Shown here: positions 12,728 to 26,025 of the stretch, one piece after another
Layout of the letters: each line of letters opens with the position of its first letter
How positions within the stretch are numbered: position 1 is the stretch's first letter
Assembly: GCA_004431415.1 (NCBI GenBank)
Contig: QPMI01000095.1
Span: 248,001-312,000 of the forward strand
Reading direction: 5' to 3'
Length of the DNA stretch: 64,000 nucleotides
Source: Cyanophora paradoxa
Taxonomy: Eukaryota; Glaucocystophyceae; Cyanophorales; Cyanophoraceae
Position numbers and translations under genes: made by a program
The notes under the pieces: model-generated
What the model was told of the DNA's origin: nothing
Seen by the model: the letters and a program-made list of their open reading frames with translations, nothing else
The model's database searches: none

Positions 12728-13816
12728 TCGCATGCAGCTAGCAAAGCTGTTTTTGAGTTTTAAAACCGAACCTGTCACGCATATCGTCGAAGTCGACGTC
12801 GGTGCAGCTGAGGCAGCCGCTGAGACGTCGAAGTTAGATAGATATGCGCATGCAGCTATGGCAGTGAGGCTAGTCGCTAGTCGATAGGCTAGCTATAGCG
12901 ATCGTGCCGGGGCTAGCTATAGCGATCGCGCTGCGCGCAGCTGCAAGCCGGGGACGGGGAGTGGGGGGCGGGTCGGGGGTATGAGTTCATATCTGTCCTG
13001 GGCAATTCCGAAAGCTCAAGGTTGGATGGGGTTGGACTTTGCTTACTAGCTTTCCAAAAGCTTAGGACTAGGAAAGCTCTGACAAAGCTTACTAGCTAGT
13101 ACTAGTTATGGAGAAGGAAGCGCCGGGAACATCAGGCTCGGCGCCGGCGTCTAACACTCGCTTCAGAAAGTGCAACGGGTACGTTCACAGGCGCACCGAA
13201 AGTGCGCTCTGACAAGTCGTAATAGATGCGGGAGCACCGATGCGATGGTCCAGGTGCGACGCGGCGGCGCGTACTACGGTAGCCGCTCAGGCCCTTCGTC
13301 CAATTTAGCTAAGCCCCCTCTGCAGTACCACGTGAACTCTGCAGGCTCCAGAGCGTACGCGGAGCGCTGCGTTGACTGTAGAAACGGGAATAGGTGTGTG
13401 CCTCGAGCTCTCGTCGACTGCGTCAGCGGTGTCCGTCTGAAGCGTTTTCGCCCGTCTAGCTGGAAAAGGCTCACGATCTCTTCTCTGGAGCATCAAGTGG
13501 GGCCACGGCCAGGGACGGCGAGCGGAGACGCTGGGATGGCGAGGCCGGCCAGTGCGAGGCCGCCCAGCGTGAGATATAGCCAGAGGCCCGCTGCTCAGCG
13601 CCCAGCGATCGCGAATGACGACACACGATCTATGCGCACACATACAACAGCGACCAGGACAGCGGCTCAGGGCTCGGCGAGGCCGGCTTCTGCAAGGGCC
13701 GGCTCCCAGAGGTAGCGGAGGTGGCCGCAGAGCCCAGGACCTTCCCCTTGGGATTTACTTTCAGGATCTACTGCACTCGGCCAATTGCAAGGTTCTAATG
13801 AAATAGGCTGCGGTTG
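12728..13816. other. Gene-poor interval, about 1.1 kb
   Basis: This interval lies between the 3' ends of the DUF6790-like gene and the kanadaptin gene. I see no convincing coding sequence. It contains imperfect repeats of GCTAGCTATAGCGATCG near 12890-12930 and several AAGCTTACTAGC-type repeats at 13030-13110. An open frame at 13170-13715 on the plus strand has no recognisable motifs and low-complexity composition. Confidence 0.5.
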
Positions 13817-15172
13817 TCAATAGTTATACTTTGCATTCAAGGCCGTATATCCGTCGCCGGTTTGATTTGGCGGCGGTACCCACTGCATGGATAAATCGGC
13901 GCAGAGAACTCGATATTTTGTAGCGAAATTCCGTACCTCCTCCTCCCGGGGACCCACGATTATGTCCGCGTCTTGGTCGGGTCCGGGCAGCGATGCGCCG
14001 GGCTTCGGTCGCTTCGCCTCGGGCTCTTCCAAGAACGCCGACGGCGGGGGCCGGCCCTTCCCCGCGGCCCCCTCCTTCGGCTTCATCATCTGCCGCCGAG
14101 CGAGGCCGTGAGCGCACTCGGCGTGGGAGACGGCAAAGAGGCCGGCACCTGGAGCCCCCCGACGGAGGTGTTGATCCTGTGCTCCTCGGCCTTCTTCGCC
14201 GTCCCGCTCGGCCCCGCAGCTGCCTGCCTGCCCGCCTCCGTGGCGCGCGCCGCAGTGAGAGAGGCGGCGGGGGCAGCGGGGGCGTGCCCCGAGGCCTCGG
14301 CCGCCTTCTCCTCGCCCTTGGCCTGCGCGATCTCGCCGGGCTCCTTCTTCTTCACCGCCGCCAGCGCCGCGCTCATCGACATCCCCGCCCCGCGGCTCTT
14401 CGAGGGGCCCGCCCCTGGGCCCGCCTTGCCCGCCCCCGCCCCCGCCGCTGCTGCAGACGGCTTGGCGGGCTGCGCGAGCCTCGGAGCCGCGGGCTTGAGG
14501 GGCTCGAGGGCCGGCTTGACGAGCTGGGCGAGGCTCGGGCGGGGCGGGGCCGGGGGCGGGGCGGGCGGGGCGCGCACGGCGAGGTACTTGTCGAGCTTGA
14601 CGAGCTCGGCGTCGAGCTCCTTGACGCGGCGCTTGAAGCCGGCGACCTTCATCACCTCCTCCCGGCTCCGCATCGTCCGCATCACCGCCGCCACCTCGTC
14701 ATCCTCGCCCTCCGCCGCCGCCGCCGCCGCCGCATCCTCCTGCTTCTTGATCTCCGCCTCCAGCTTCTCCTTCTCCGCCACTGCCGCCGCCTTCTTCGCC
14801 TCCAGCTTCTCCTGGTTCAGCACCTCCGGCCCTTGCTGCGCCACCGCCCGCAGTCGGGCCCCGTCCCCGCAGCGCGTGCCGGCGGCGGCAGCAGGGAACG
14901 TGCCTGCCCGCTGTGCGCCTTGCGCTCAACCTTCTTCTTGCGCTCGGCCGTCCGGTCGAAGAACTCGTCGTCCCCGCTGTCGCTGTCCTCGCCCCCCCCC
15001 CCCTCCTTCCGCCTGCCCGCCCGTCAGCACCCGCGCAACAACCCCAAGCACAAAGGCGCCGCCCGCACTGTTTCCTCTCGTCGGACCTGCAGGCAGGAGA
15101 TGAGCGGGGGCGGGGCGGGGGCGGGGGACGGGGGCGGGGCGGGCGCGGGAGACGGGGGCGGGGCGTGACGAA

Positions 15173-15208
<36 letters not shown>

Positions 15209-16879
15209 TTCTTGCGGTCCCGCATCTCGTCGCGGAGCTCGTCCTCGAGGTCCTCCATCTGGCGGCCCCGCTCGGGCCGGGGCGCCCGCGGCGGGGAGCC
15301 CGCGGCGCACCTCCTGCGCCAACTTGTTGATCGCCTCTTCGTTCTTCTGCACCTGCCTCGCCTGGCCCTCAGTCAGGTCCTGGCCCTTGTCCTCCTTCGC
15401 CCGGATCCGCGCGATCTCCGAGTTGAGGTTGTCGATCTGCGGCGGCTCAGGAGGGGCGGGGCGGGCGCGGGCGGGGCGCGCGCCTTGGCCTTCTTCTGCT
15501 GCATCTTCTCGATGACCTTCTGGGCCTTGGTGCTAATGAGGGAGGAGGCCTTCTGGGCGGCGTTGACGCGCTTGGCGATGGCCCCGGCCTTGTCCGTCCC
15601 CGCCGAGTCCTCGTCCATCAGCCCCGCCAGCAGCGCTTCCCCGCCCTCGCCCTCCAGCGGCGCCTCCTCCTCCTCCTCCTCCTGCGCGTCCTCCCCGAAG
15701 CCCCTGCCCCCCCGTTGGCTCCCAGCCCCCCGCGCCCGGGTCCCGGCCGCCGCCCCGGCCCCGGCCGGACGCACCAGCTAATGCCATCCTCGGCGGCGGG
15801 GGCGCCGCTGACGGCGGAGCGAATGGCGGCCTCCTCGGCCTTCTTCTCGGCCAGCTTCTGCAAATACCGCATCTTCGCCCGCTCCAGCCGGTTCGGGCCC
15901 TCCTCTGGCATCATCTCCGCCGGCCCTTGCTGCTCGCCCCGCTTCGTTTCCCGATGCGCGGTTCCCCGGGGACGGGGCGGCGCACGAGGACGTAGAGCCG
16001 CGTCGACTGCCCAAAGCGCAGCACGTCGCCGACGTTCAGCGGGAAGTACTGCCCGCTCTTGATCGCCTGCTTGTTCACGCTCGTCCCGTGCGTGCTCCCC
16101 AGGTCGAAAACCTGCGCACGCCTCAGCTACCTCGCCCTGCTCCGGAGGGTGCAGACCGCAGCCGCACATTCACTGTGCCTGCGCTCGCACGTTCAGTTCA
16201 GGCCGCTCAACTGATAGCACAGGGCAGACCTGTCTCCGAGTGCTGAATCACCGCGTGCTGCCTCGACACTGTATGACGCGCGCGCAGAGTCAGACACGAA
16301 AACCCATTGCCAAAAACCTGCGAACCGGATGGGTGCTCCAGGCCGATGTCGCTGAGCATCGCAAGCGAATGAGCAGTAGACAACCACGCGTCACGACTAC
16401 ACGCACCATATGTCCGGCTGCCGTCCTGCAGCCCGAGGAAGCGCATGCGATCAGTTCTAGCTAAGATCGCGCAGCTCGCGCGAGACGAACCGATGATGTA
16501 GTGATCCTTCCCTTTGATGTCTATGGTCTCCACCTGAGCATCAGCATTAGGGCGCGTGTGCGCTGCAGGGCGGGGTCGGGCGCGCCAACGACCCGTTCTT
16601 GAGGACCTCCAGCTTGAACTCATGTGTCGGGACCGCAGCCCAGCTCGGTTTCTCGTATTTTGGCGCTTTGGAAGCCGCGGGGGCCTCCGCGGGCGGCTCC
16701 GGAGGTGCAGGAGCCGGAGGCGGCGCGGGGGCTGGCGGCGCAGGCGCTGGCGGCGAAGCCGCTGGAGCTGGTGGCGACTGACTCGGCTTCCGCGGCGCCG
16801 GGACGGCGAAGACACCGTCCGGGCCTCCCATTGCGGCGACTCCGGCGAGAGAAGGGGGGATACCGCGACTTCGCGGCAA
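13817..16879 (-). CDS. SLC4A1AP: Kanadaptin homolog (SLC4A1AP), FHA-domain protein
   Basis: Kanadaptin is a conserved eukaryotic nuclear FHA protein found in spliceosome-associated preparations. The N-terminus is Pro/Ala-rich, then KYEKPSWAAVPTHEFKLEVLKNGS (about 16660-16590) leads into a split FHA domain with GLEHPS and SRQHAVIQHS (about 16340-16230) and GSTHGTSVNKQAI and LNVGDVLRFGQSTRLYVL (about 16110-15980). The middle is Glu/Lys-rich coiled coil (for example PNRLERAKMRYLQKLAEKKA) and includes a DDEFFDRT block (about 14960). The C-terminus QWVPPPNQTGDGYTALNAKY matches the characteristic kanadaptin ending. The start could be at 16879 or the internal Met at 16831. A run of about 30 G (C on the coding strand) at 15176-15205 seems to lie in an intron. 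Confidence 0.9.
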
Positions 16880-16965
16880 CGCGCTTGACGACTTGGTCTC
16901 AGGCTTACCTAGGAGCCGGGGAGCTTGGAGCGAGCGCGAGCGCGCTAGGCTGTCGTCGTCGGCGC

Positions 16966-19900
16966 GACGATGGCGCTCTCCACCTCAACGGGCTTGCTGA
17001 GGTGCGCCGTCAGGGAAGCCTTGCATTCCCGCCGCCAGTGCTGAAGGGCTCCCGCCTGCAGTGATCTGCTCACGCAGCTCGAGGTAAGCGTTCGCACCGC
17101 CGGCAAAGGCTGTCCGCGCTTCACCGCCAACTTCGCATTCGCGCTCATTGCCGCCGGGCGCAGGTTCTCCTGTATCGAAAATGCGTCGAAGAGAACAGGA
17201 AGCCCACGACCGAGGTCGCATCCCTCCGCCTGGGCGAGGTGCGTCGCTGCCGCCTTTTGATCATCGCCGTATGAACGAGCCGCGTGGCGCAGGTCGCGCA
17301 GGTCGATTCGGAGGAGATGAAGCTGGGCATGCGCCAGATCCAGCGCCTTCTTTTCTCGATTTCGAAGGATTACCTTGCCGACATCCTCGAACGGTTCCTG
17401 TACTTCACAGGTCTGCTGCGTCGCGCAGCCAGTTTAGAGTGCTGCACTCACTTCGTTTCTTTGCAGACAAGTACTGTGCCCCCATCCGCGGCTCCGACGA
17501 CCGCGGCGGCCTTCTTGCGCCTGGACAGAAAGGAAAGCTGGAGAAGGTGGAGGCTGCGGATGTCATTGATGACATTAAGGATGATACGCTGGACTTCTAC
17601 GTGCTGGAGACCATCCACCAGCTCATTCTGCTGAACCGCGGCGGGGACCACGGCCGGTCCGACACGTGTTATGCATGCTCGCCTTCCCGCCCTCACAAAT
17701 GGGCGCTTGCAGCGCTGCGGAACGTATTAGCAACTTGCGTGTTCGCCTCCTCCCATATGCGTTTGATCGGCTCGACTACCGCTTCACGTCCGGTGTGTTG
17801 CGCAGCTCGCCTCTACCGATGACCCGGCTCACACTAGTCGCCCTCGTAGCGGTCAAGTACATGGCGCAGCTAACCGTTGGTGTCATTTCGCTGGACCACC
17901 TCCAGGTCTCCATGGTTCCACTGAGCAGCGCACTCTTCGTCGACTGACTCCTCGCGCGCCAGCCTGTGTGCGAGGCTCTTATTGCCAAACAGAGCCAGAT
18001 TATTACAAGCCTTGAGCGCATGGAGCGCGAGATTCCGGCGTACATGCGCACTGCGGTTCGCCTTAGACTCCCCTCGCTCCTCGCACGGCATTGACTGTGC
18101 CTGTAGCGCCACGTTGCATTCGGCCTCTCGGATCCGCTGCAGACAACCGTGACGCTAGACTTCCTGGATCGAATCCGTCCCATCCTGGCCAAGTGAGCTC
18201 GTTTTCTCTGCCCGGCTCTCCGTCCTGAGTGCTTTGGCAGGCTCGACCGCGGCTTTCTACGGCAATGCGCTTGCGAGTCGCTGGCGTCCATCTTCACGGA
18301 GCTAATGCTGTCGGAGCGGCTGGACAAGCAGGAGGACTGGAAGTGGTTCCTGAAGAACGGAGGCGACCTCCCGAAGCGCTTCTGGACTTCGTACGGCGGT
18401 CGGCCCCGTGCTTCCGCTGCCCGCTCCGTCTCTTCTCACGGGCGGGGCAGAGATCTACAAGCTAGTGGAGAAGTGGGCGTCGAAGCAGCGGACGTCGGCG
18501 TACTGCTACAAGCTCATGCAGGTGATGATCTGCCTCGGGGACGAGGAGCTCTACACCAGCAAGAAGAACAGCGAGATGCTCAAGGCCGTCCTCAGCGGCA
18601 CCCGCGTGCGCACCGCCCCGCCCCGTCCCCTTCCCCCACTCCCCCGTCCTCCTTCCCCGACGCGTGGTGCAGGACAAGGGTCTGAAGAAGGAGTCGATGG
18701 AGGTGCTGCGGGACTACTGCAAGATGGTGCGGCCGGAGATCCTCAAGAAGCACGTCGAGGAGTTCACCAAGCACATGACCCCCATCATCAAGGAGCTCTT
18801 CCCCGCCAAGCGCATGCCGATCATGGACAACGACGGCCCGCAGCTGATAGCGCTGCTCATCGAGCTGGGCCGCAAGCACCTGCACTTCGCCATCGGCGTG
18901 ATCGAGAACATGCTCAAGGACAAGTCGTACCACGCCGACTACAAGGCCGTCGCCATGCGCGCCCTCTGCGTCCTCGGCCACGACTTCCCCAAGGAGGCCC
19001 GCTCCCGCCCCGCCCCGCCCCGCCCCGCCCCGCCCGGGCCTGACGCGGCGCAGATCACGGGCTACTACTACGTCCTCTCGCCCCTGATCTTCCCGTACAT
19101 CGAGGAGCCTACTGACGGCTCCCTCCTCTGGGCCGCCATCCCCTGCTTCCCCACCATCGAGACGCCCAGCGAGGAGCGCCAGAAGCGGGTCCGCCCTCGC
19201 CCCGGGCGCTGTCGCGCCGCGCGGCTGACGGGGCAGGCAGCTGGTGACTACCATCGCCAAGCTGACCCTCTCAGAGGACAAGGAGATCGCCCTGGCGGCC
19301 ACCGTCAGCCTCCAGGAGCTCCTCATCAAGCACCCGGGTGCGCGCCGCCGGGCCGCCGCCCCGCCGGCCCCTGACCGCCCCGCAGACACCTTCCTCGTTC
19401 ACACCCTCAGCGCCGTCGTCGAGGTCTTCGCCGTCTTCTCCTCCCTCACCAAGGCCCGCCCCGCACCGCGCCCCGCGCCCCTCGGCGGCCCTGACGCGGC
19501 GCAGGACGAGATCTTCCGCGCCTTCAACAACATGAACGCCCTCTTCCGCGTCTTCTGCGACAACGCCGCCCACCAGGACCCGCCCCCGAAGCCCGGTCCG
19601 CCCCGCCCCGCCCCGCCCGCCCCGCCCCGCCCCGCCCCGCCCCGCCCCGCCCCGCCCCGCCCCGCCCCGCCCCGCCCCGCCGGGCTGACCCCTCGCAGAC
19701 CCGGAGCCGTGGGTGGCGTTCCGAACGCGGTTCGAGGCGGCGTGCCTGCGGTGGTTCACGCACAACGAGTCGTGGATCCGGGACGAGGCGCAGCGGCTGC
19801 TGCTCGTCATCGGGCGGCCCGAGTACCGGGCGATCGAGGCGGAGCTGCCGGCCGACGCCTACCGCACGCCGTACCTCGCGGACTGCTTCGAGAAGCCGCT

Positions 19901-22900
19901 GGGGGCGGAGCACAAGTGGGTGCCGGAGCTGGGCAAGTTCCTGCTGGAGAACCGGGAGAAGTACGACGCGTGCATCTCGATCGCGTGGAACATGATCCTC
20001 GACCGCTGGCTCGCCCTCACCAACGAGATCCCCGCCCTCGTCATGGCGCAGCTGCAGGGCGGGCAGAACGCCGCCGGTGGGAACGAGCGCCTCGAGCTCT
20101 GGATCAACCTCCTCCGCTTCCTCACCCTCGGCCTCCGCTCCTTCGGCCGCGAGGGCAAGGACGAGCCCGGTCCGCCCCCGCGCCTCCCCGCCGCCCCGCC
20201 GCCCCCGACACCGGCCCCGGGGCAGCGATCGAGGGGGCGTTCATCACGCGGCGCGGCGCGCAAACGTTCCTGACGGAGCTGGCGACAATCGTGACGCGGG
20301 TCGGGTCGCGCATGACGGAGCCGATGCGGGCGGAGGCGATGGCGGGGCTGGAGCACATGCACCCGTCGTGCTTCGAGCTCTTCATCGAACTCCTCAAGAC
20401 CAAGTCCCAGCAGGCCTCGCAGGAGCGCCTCTCCAAGCGCCGCGGCCGCAACGCGCCGGCGCAGATCGAGCTGCCCCCGTGGGAGTTCGAGCTCATCTTC
20501 CAGGAGCCGATCCTCGAGACGGTCGCCAAGCTCTTCTCGAAGATGGAGGCGCAGACGCTCGCCTCGGGGGACAAGTTCACGATGATCGCGACGCTCGCCG
20601 GCTGCGTGGCGGGCTGGACGACCGACCCGCCGCAGCGGCACGCCAACGCGCGGCAGAACGTGAAGCGCTACATGGCCGAGATCCTCGTCAAGTACGTCGA
20701 GGTCGCCGGCATCGACGTCGGCCGCCGCACCGGCCTCCTCAACGGGCCCTTCGGCACCGTCAACATCGGCTCGCTCGGCTTCCGCCGCCAGCTCTTCCGC
20801 CTCCTCTCCACCTGGTACTGGTTCGGCTCCTCGGCCGGCGGCTCGAACAGCCCGATCGCCCAGGGCTGCATCCAGGCCCTGCAGCGCCTCGAGTGCGCGG
20901 CGGCGCCGGACCGGCGCTTCGACCTGGAGGAGGAGAACTACGTCGACCCGGCGTACGGGAGCCTGGACGGGAACCGGGACCTCTCGCAGGAGGCGTGGCA
21001 GCTCGAGGTCGCCGTCGCCCGCGCCCTCGTCGGCCTCCTCCGCCTCGGCACCTTCGAGAACAAGGACGTCGAGGACCAGATCCTCATGCTCCTACACTCG
21101 TGGTTCGAGAAGGGCGACGGGCGTGCCGCGCAGGCTGTGGACGCCGCCTTCACGGTCTTCCTCGAGCACAACCCGCACCGCCTGCGGACCTTCATCCAGT
21201 CGAGCTGCCCGGAGTCGTTCCAGACGGTGCTGCAGCAGCGGCCGGCGGAGAACCTCTCGCTGAACTACCTGCGTGCCCTCGTGCGCAACTTCACCGGCGA
21301 GGGCGTCTCCGAGCTCACCCTCTCCGTCGGCACCACCTCCGCCAAGATGTGCGCCCCGCCCCCGCCCCCGCCCCCGCCTCGCCGCCCGCTCACCGCCCCG
21401 CCCAGGCTCTGGGTCTCGCTGCTGCACCAGTGCAGCCCGCTGCCGCTGGCGCGGCAGCAGGCGGTCATCCTCGGCAACTTCCTGGCGAAGCGGCAGGTGG
21501 ACCACGTGGAGGCCGGGGAGGCGCTGGCGGCGGACACGCATCGGATGCCGCACCTGTACGCGGAGCTGGCGCGGCGGTACAGCGCCTCGCTGGCGCTCAA
21601 GTACCGGCACTGGACGGTGGACCTGCTGGACGCGGCGGTGGCGACGCTCGAGGGCGGGCCCCTCTCCGTCTCCACCCGCGAGAACCTCATGCAGATGCTC
21701 CTCCCCTGGCTCCGCAACTTCGGCTGGATCCTCGGCAAGGCCCTCCAGTCCTCCACCGCCAGCGAGGTCTTCATCGTCTCCAAGAAGACCGCCCGCCCCT
21801 TCCTCGAGCACCTCTTCAAGCTCACCCGGTGCCCCGCGCCCCGCCCCGCCCGCCCCGCCCCGCCCGCCCCGCCTGAGGCGGCGGCAGGCTGTGCGCGGCG
21901 AACAACAACGCCGACCTGGCGCGGAGCGACGCGATGTTCAACGCGGACCCGACGGCGGTGGGGGCGCTGGGCCCGACCTCGCTGCTGGCGCGCCTCGTGC
22001 AGTCCATGTGGGTCGCCCTCGTCACCGACGCCGAGTACGTCCCCTTCACCGTCCCCGAGGTCCGCCCCGTCCCCCCCGCCGGCCCCGGCGGCGCGGCGAG
22101 CGGCCGGCAGGTGGTCGACTTCGTGCTCGACAAGTTCGCCATGTGCGAGGTGGACGCCCAGGGCTACTACGAGAGCAAGCCCCCGGACCGCGCCCCGGAG
22201 CTCATCCCCGGCGACCGCAACCTCTGCCGCATGATCATCACCTGTGCGGCCGCCCCCGCCGCCCCCGCCCCGACCGGGGCCAACTGCCGCGCTGACCTCG
22301 TGGGGGGCAGACCTGACGCGGGCGACGAGCGGGCAGCAGCGGCAGGTGCCGAAGCTCGTCTTCGAGCGGCTCATGGAGTCGCTGCGGAACTACGGGCCGG
22401 AGGGGGTCGTCTGGGGCGAGAAGATCGACTGGAGCGCCCCCCTCGAGGTCATCCCTCGCGACGCCCACAAGCAGCACAACGCCCAGGGCGGTCCGCCCTC
22501 CCCGGCCCCGCCTCACGCCGCGCCGGCCGACGCGCGCGCAGAGCTGCTCGAGGGGATCAAGCCGTGGGAGCTGGGGGCGGTGCAGCTGCTGGTGGACCTG
22601 GTGTGCGAGCTGGACCTGCTGGTGGTGCCGCAGCTGCACCTGCTGCTCCTCACCGCCTTCGCCCTCTACCACTCCAACGCCCTCGTCAAGTTCCCCGAGC
22701 GCGACGAGCTTGTCTACAACCTGCTGCAGTCCATCGCCATCCGCCACGCCGCCACCTCCGAGGCCCGCGCCACCGCCCTCAAGTTCGTCCGCGAGCACTT
22801 CATGGTCTCCATCATCCCCGCCGAGACCGTCCGCCCGCCCCGCCCCGCCCCGCCCCGCCCCGCCCCGCGCCTCACCGCCCCCCGCAGCTGCCGCCGCTGC

Positions 22901-25900
22901 TGCAGCCGGTGAAGAAGGAGGATGAGAAGAAGAAGGAGGAGGAGAAAAAGGAGGGGAAGCCGGCGGAGGAGGCGGCGGGGCCTCCGAAGAAGCAGAAGGA
23001 CCACCTGGTGGAGCTGATCGACATCATGGCGGAGTCGCGGGGCCTCGGGGACCAGCTGCGCGCCGACATGGCCAAGCTCGCCCTCGCCTGGGCCGTCCGC
23101 TCCGGCGATCGCGACGTCTCCCTCCAGGCCCTCCGCGTCTTCGCCCTCCTCCACAACGCCGCGCCCGACGTCGCGCCCGACAACGCGCTGCTTCGGCTGC
23201 TCTCGCGGGCCCTCGCGGAGGCGCTGCGCAATGGGGACGAGCCCTCAAAGGTCCGCCTCATAGCCTCCCTCTTCGTCAACGTCCCCAAAAATATGGTGCC
23301 GCCCCCTCTTCGAACGCCCCCCGCTTGCTTTGGGGCCGAGCCGGCGGCAGACGACGACGGACATGGAGTGCTGGGAGCTGATCGTGAAGACGGGCATCGT
23401 CATGCTGGGCCTCCCGGAGGTGGAGAACTTCTCGATCGGGCTCAACATCCTCGTGCAGGTGTTCGTGGAGGAGCACAAGGAGATCGACAAGCAGCAGCTG
23501 CTCTTCGCGTCGGAGGGGATGTGGACGCCGGCCGCCGGCCCCGGCTCGGGCGTCCTCGCCGTGGACGAGCGGGGCGAGCCGCGGCAGCTGAGCATCGACG
23601 AGACGATCGCCTCGACGCTCTTCAAGGGCCTCTGCACGCCCTCGACGTACGAGAACACGCTCAACCTGATCGAGCGCTTCGCCTTCTACTACCGGGACAA
23701 GTGCGGGCTGACGAGCAAGCTCCTCATGGACTCGCTCACCACGCACGCCCTCGTCTCTGCCGCCAAGGCGCGGGACGCCGCCCCCGCGAAGCGCGCGGCG
23801 GCCTTCCTGGGCCAGTTCGGGGGCAAGATGGGGGAGCTCGAGGGCGTCTTCTCCGCCCACGTCGCCGAGACCGCCATCTCCACCAACGAGGAGAAGGAGC
23901 GCGCCGCGAAGCAGGCCCTCGCCTCCAGCATCCCCACCCCCATGTACGCCAGCAAGGAGCCCCCGCCCCCCACCCCCATCTCCCTCGTCATCAACACCTT
24001 CAAGATCCGCCCCGTGCGCCCCGGCCCCCGCACCCGGCCCCGCCCTCGCCCCCGCACCGCCTGACGCCGCCGCGCGCAGCTGCCGGCGTCGCTGCGGAGC
24101 CGGGTGATCTCGCGGTTCGCGGGGGCGATGATGAAGCACTTCGGGACGCGGGGGCAGCGGGGGTGCATCGTGCGGGTGCTCCTGACGTTCATCCGGCGGG
24201 GCCTCTCGGCGTGGCAGGCGCCCGCGCTGGACTGCATGGCGCACATCGTCGCGGAGATGTCGCGCGCGTGGGAGGCCCCCGAGTTCGAGGAGATGCTGCG
24301 CCTCGTCTTCCCGTTCTACTACAGCACGGACGCGGAGGTGCAGCAGATCGCGGAGGGGATGCTCGTCCACCTCGTCCGCTGCGCCCCGCAGGGCGTCGTC
24401 GAGGAGCTCCGCCGCGCCGACCAGCCCCAGGGGGAGCCCCAGGACCAGCGCCGCGCCGGCGGGGGGCCCCTCGAGCCCCGCAAGCCCCCGACCCGCGGCC
24501 AGGCCATCCGCGAGGCCCGCCGCCGCCCCGCGCGCCCCGCCCCCCTCCGTTGACGGGCCCCGCAGGTCTTCAGCTTCATGACGAAGCCGCGGGTGACGTC
24601 GGTGATGGAGCCGCCGCCGAGCGCGTTCGGGGCGGAGGCGCGGCTCTCGCGGCAGGCCTCCCTCGCCAAGTTCAAGATGATCGCGACCAAGGCGGTCGCC
24701 TCGGAGGGCACGCGCGGCGTCGACCGGACGAGCTCGGAGACCGTCAAGGCGCCCCCGCAGGCGCGCCCCGGGGAGGGCATCTTGGAGGAGCCCCTCGAGG
24801 AGGAGGCCGCCGCCAGCAGCGCCGACGAGGCCCCGCCCGCCCCTGTCTCCCCCCCAGCCGCCGCCGCCTCCCCGGCCCCAGCCCCCGCCGCGCCCGCCCA
24901 GCCCCTCGCCGCCCACGACGACGTGAGCCCGCCCCGCCGCATTGACGTGTGCGAACCCGCTGAGCGCCGCGGCAGAGGCGCCGCGACGACGACCGGCGCC
25001 GCGACGACCGGGACCGCGACTACGACGTGCGCCACGCTCTCGCCGGCCCCTTGCGGGGCCCGGGGCCGAGGCGGGTCCCCCGCAGCGCCGCCGCGACGAC
25101 CGCGACGACGACCGCCGCCGCGACCCGCGCGATCGGGGCTCCGACTACGACTACGTGCGCGCGCCGGCGAGGCGCCCACGCGGGCCTGACTGAACCGCAG
25201 CGCCGGCGTGATGACGGGCGCCGCCGCGACGACCGGGACGACCGCGACCGCCGGCGCGACGATAGGGACGACGACCGCCGGCGCGACGACCGCGACCGTG
25301 ACTACCGCCGCGACGATAGGGACCGGGACTACGACCGGCGCCGCGACGACCGCGACGACGACCGCCGGCGCGACGACCGGCGCCGCGACGACCGGGAGCG
25401 CGACTACGATTACGAGCGCCGGCGGGACGAGCGGGGCGATGTGCGCACGCTCCCCGCCCTCGCGCCTGCCCCCGCGCGCATCGGAGCTGACGTCGCTGCA
25501 GCGCCGCCGCGACGACCGCGACGGCCGGGACCGCGATTACGGGACTGTAAGCCCCGCGCCCTCCCGCCCCGCCCTGCTCTGGGCTCATCCTGCCCTCGCA
25601 GAGCTCCCGCCCTCTCGCCGAGCCGGCCCGCGGCCCCTCCCCGGTTCCCGCCGTCCCCGCCCGGGGCCCCACGCCGCCTCCCCCGCCTCCGCGCGGGCCC
25701 TCGCCGGTGCCGGCAGCCGCCGCGCCGCCGCCGCCGCCGCCGCCGCCTGCGCGGCCGCAGCCGCAGGACGTGGACAGCATCCACTCGTCGGACGCCGGCC
25801 GCCGCGGCCGCCGCTCCTCCTCGCCCTCCCGCTCCCTCTCCCGCTCCCCCGACCGCTCTCCGGCGCGCTCCCGGCCGCTCCCGCAGCCGCAGCCGCAGCC

Positions 25901-26025
25901 GCAGCCGCAGCCGCAGCCGCTCGAGGAGCCGCTCGCGCTCGCCTCCCCCTCGGGCCGCCCCGCGAGGCCCCGCCCCCGCCGCCAGGCCCCGCAGCGACGA
26001 CGAGGGCGACAACTTCGACGTTTAG
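16966..26025 (+). CDS. FRY: Furry/Tao3/Mor2 family HEAT-like scaffold protein
   Basis: Furry proteins are very large alpha-helical scaffolds that work with NDR kinases in polarity, morphogenesis and microtubule organisation. The N-terminal exons give QIQRLLFSISKDYLADILERF (17.3 kb), DTLDFYVLETIHQLIL (17.6 kb) and DRGFLRQCACESLASIFTEL (18.25 kb). The region KHMTPIIKELFPAKRMPIMD, IALLIELGRKHLHFAIGVIE, AIPCFPTIE and LVTTIAKLTLSEDKEIALAA (18.7-19.3 kb) follows the order of the conserved Furry N-terminal block. The repeats continue through 24.7 kb (for example STYENTLNLIERFAFYYRDK at 23.65 kb). About fifteen C-rich introns interrupt the gene. The tail (25.2-26.0 kb) is odd: dense Arg/Asp repeats followed by an Arg/Ser run, ending SDDEGDNFDV. 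It could be a genuine extension or a separate downstream gene. The first exon is uncertain. Confidence 0.82.

Noticed and set aside
13170-13715. 181-codon plus-strand open frame between DUF6790-like and kanadaptin genes
   Set aside because: No motif, irregular composition and competing open frames on the minus strand; not enough support for a gene.
15176-15205. Run of about 30 G as a regulatory or G-quadruplex element
   Set aside because: It lies in what reads as a C-rich intron of kanadaptin, and its exact length is likely unreliable in any assembly.
17284-17634. Translation start of Furry at 17284
   Set aside because: The codon there is GTG inside an exon; upstream exon sequence reads in keeping with the family, so the real start is earlier.
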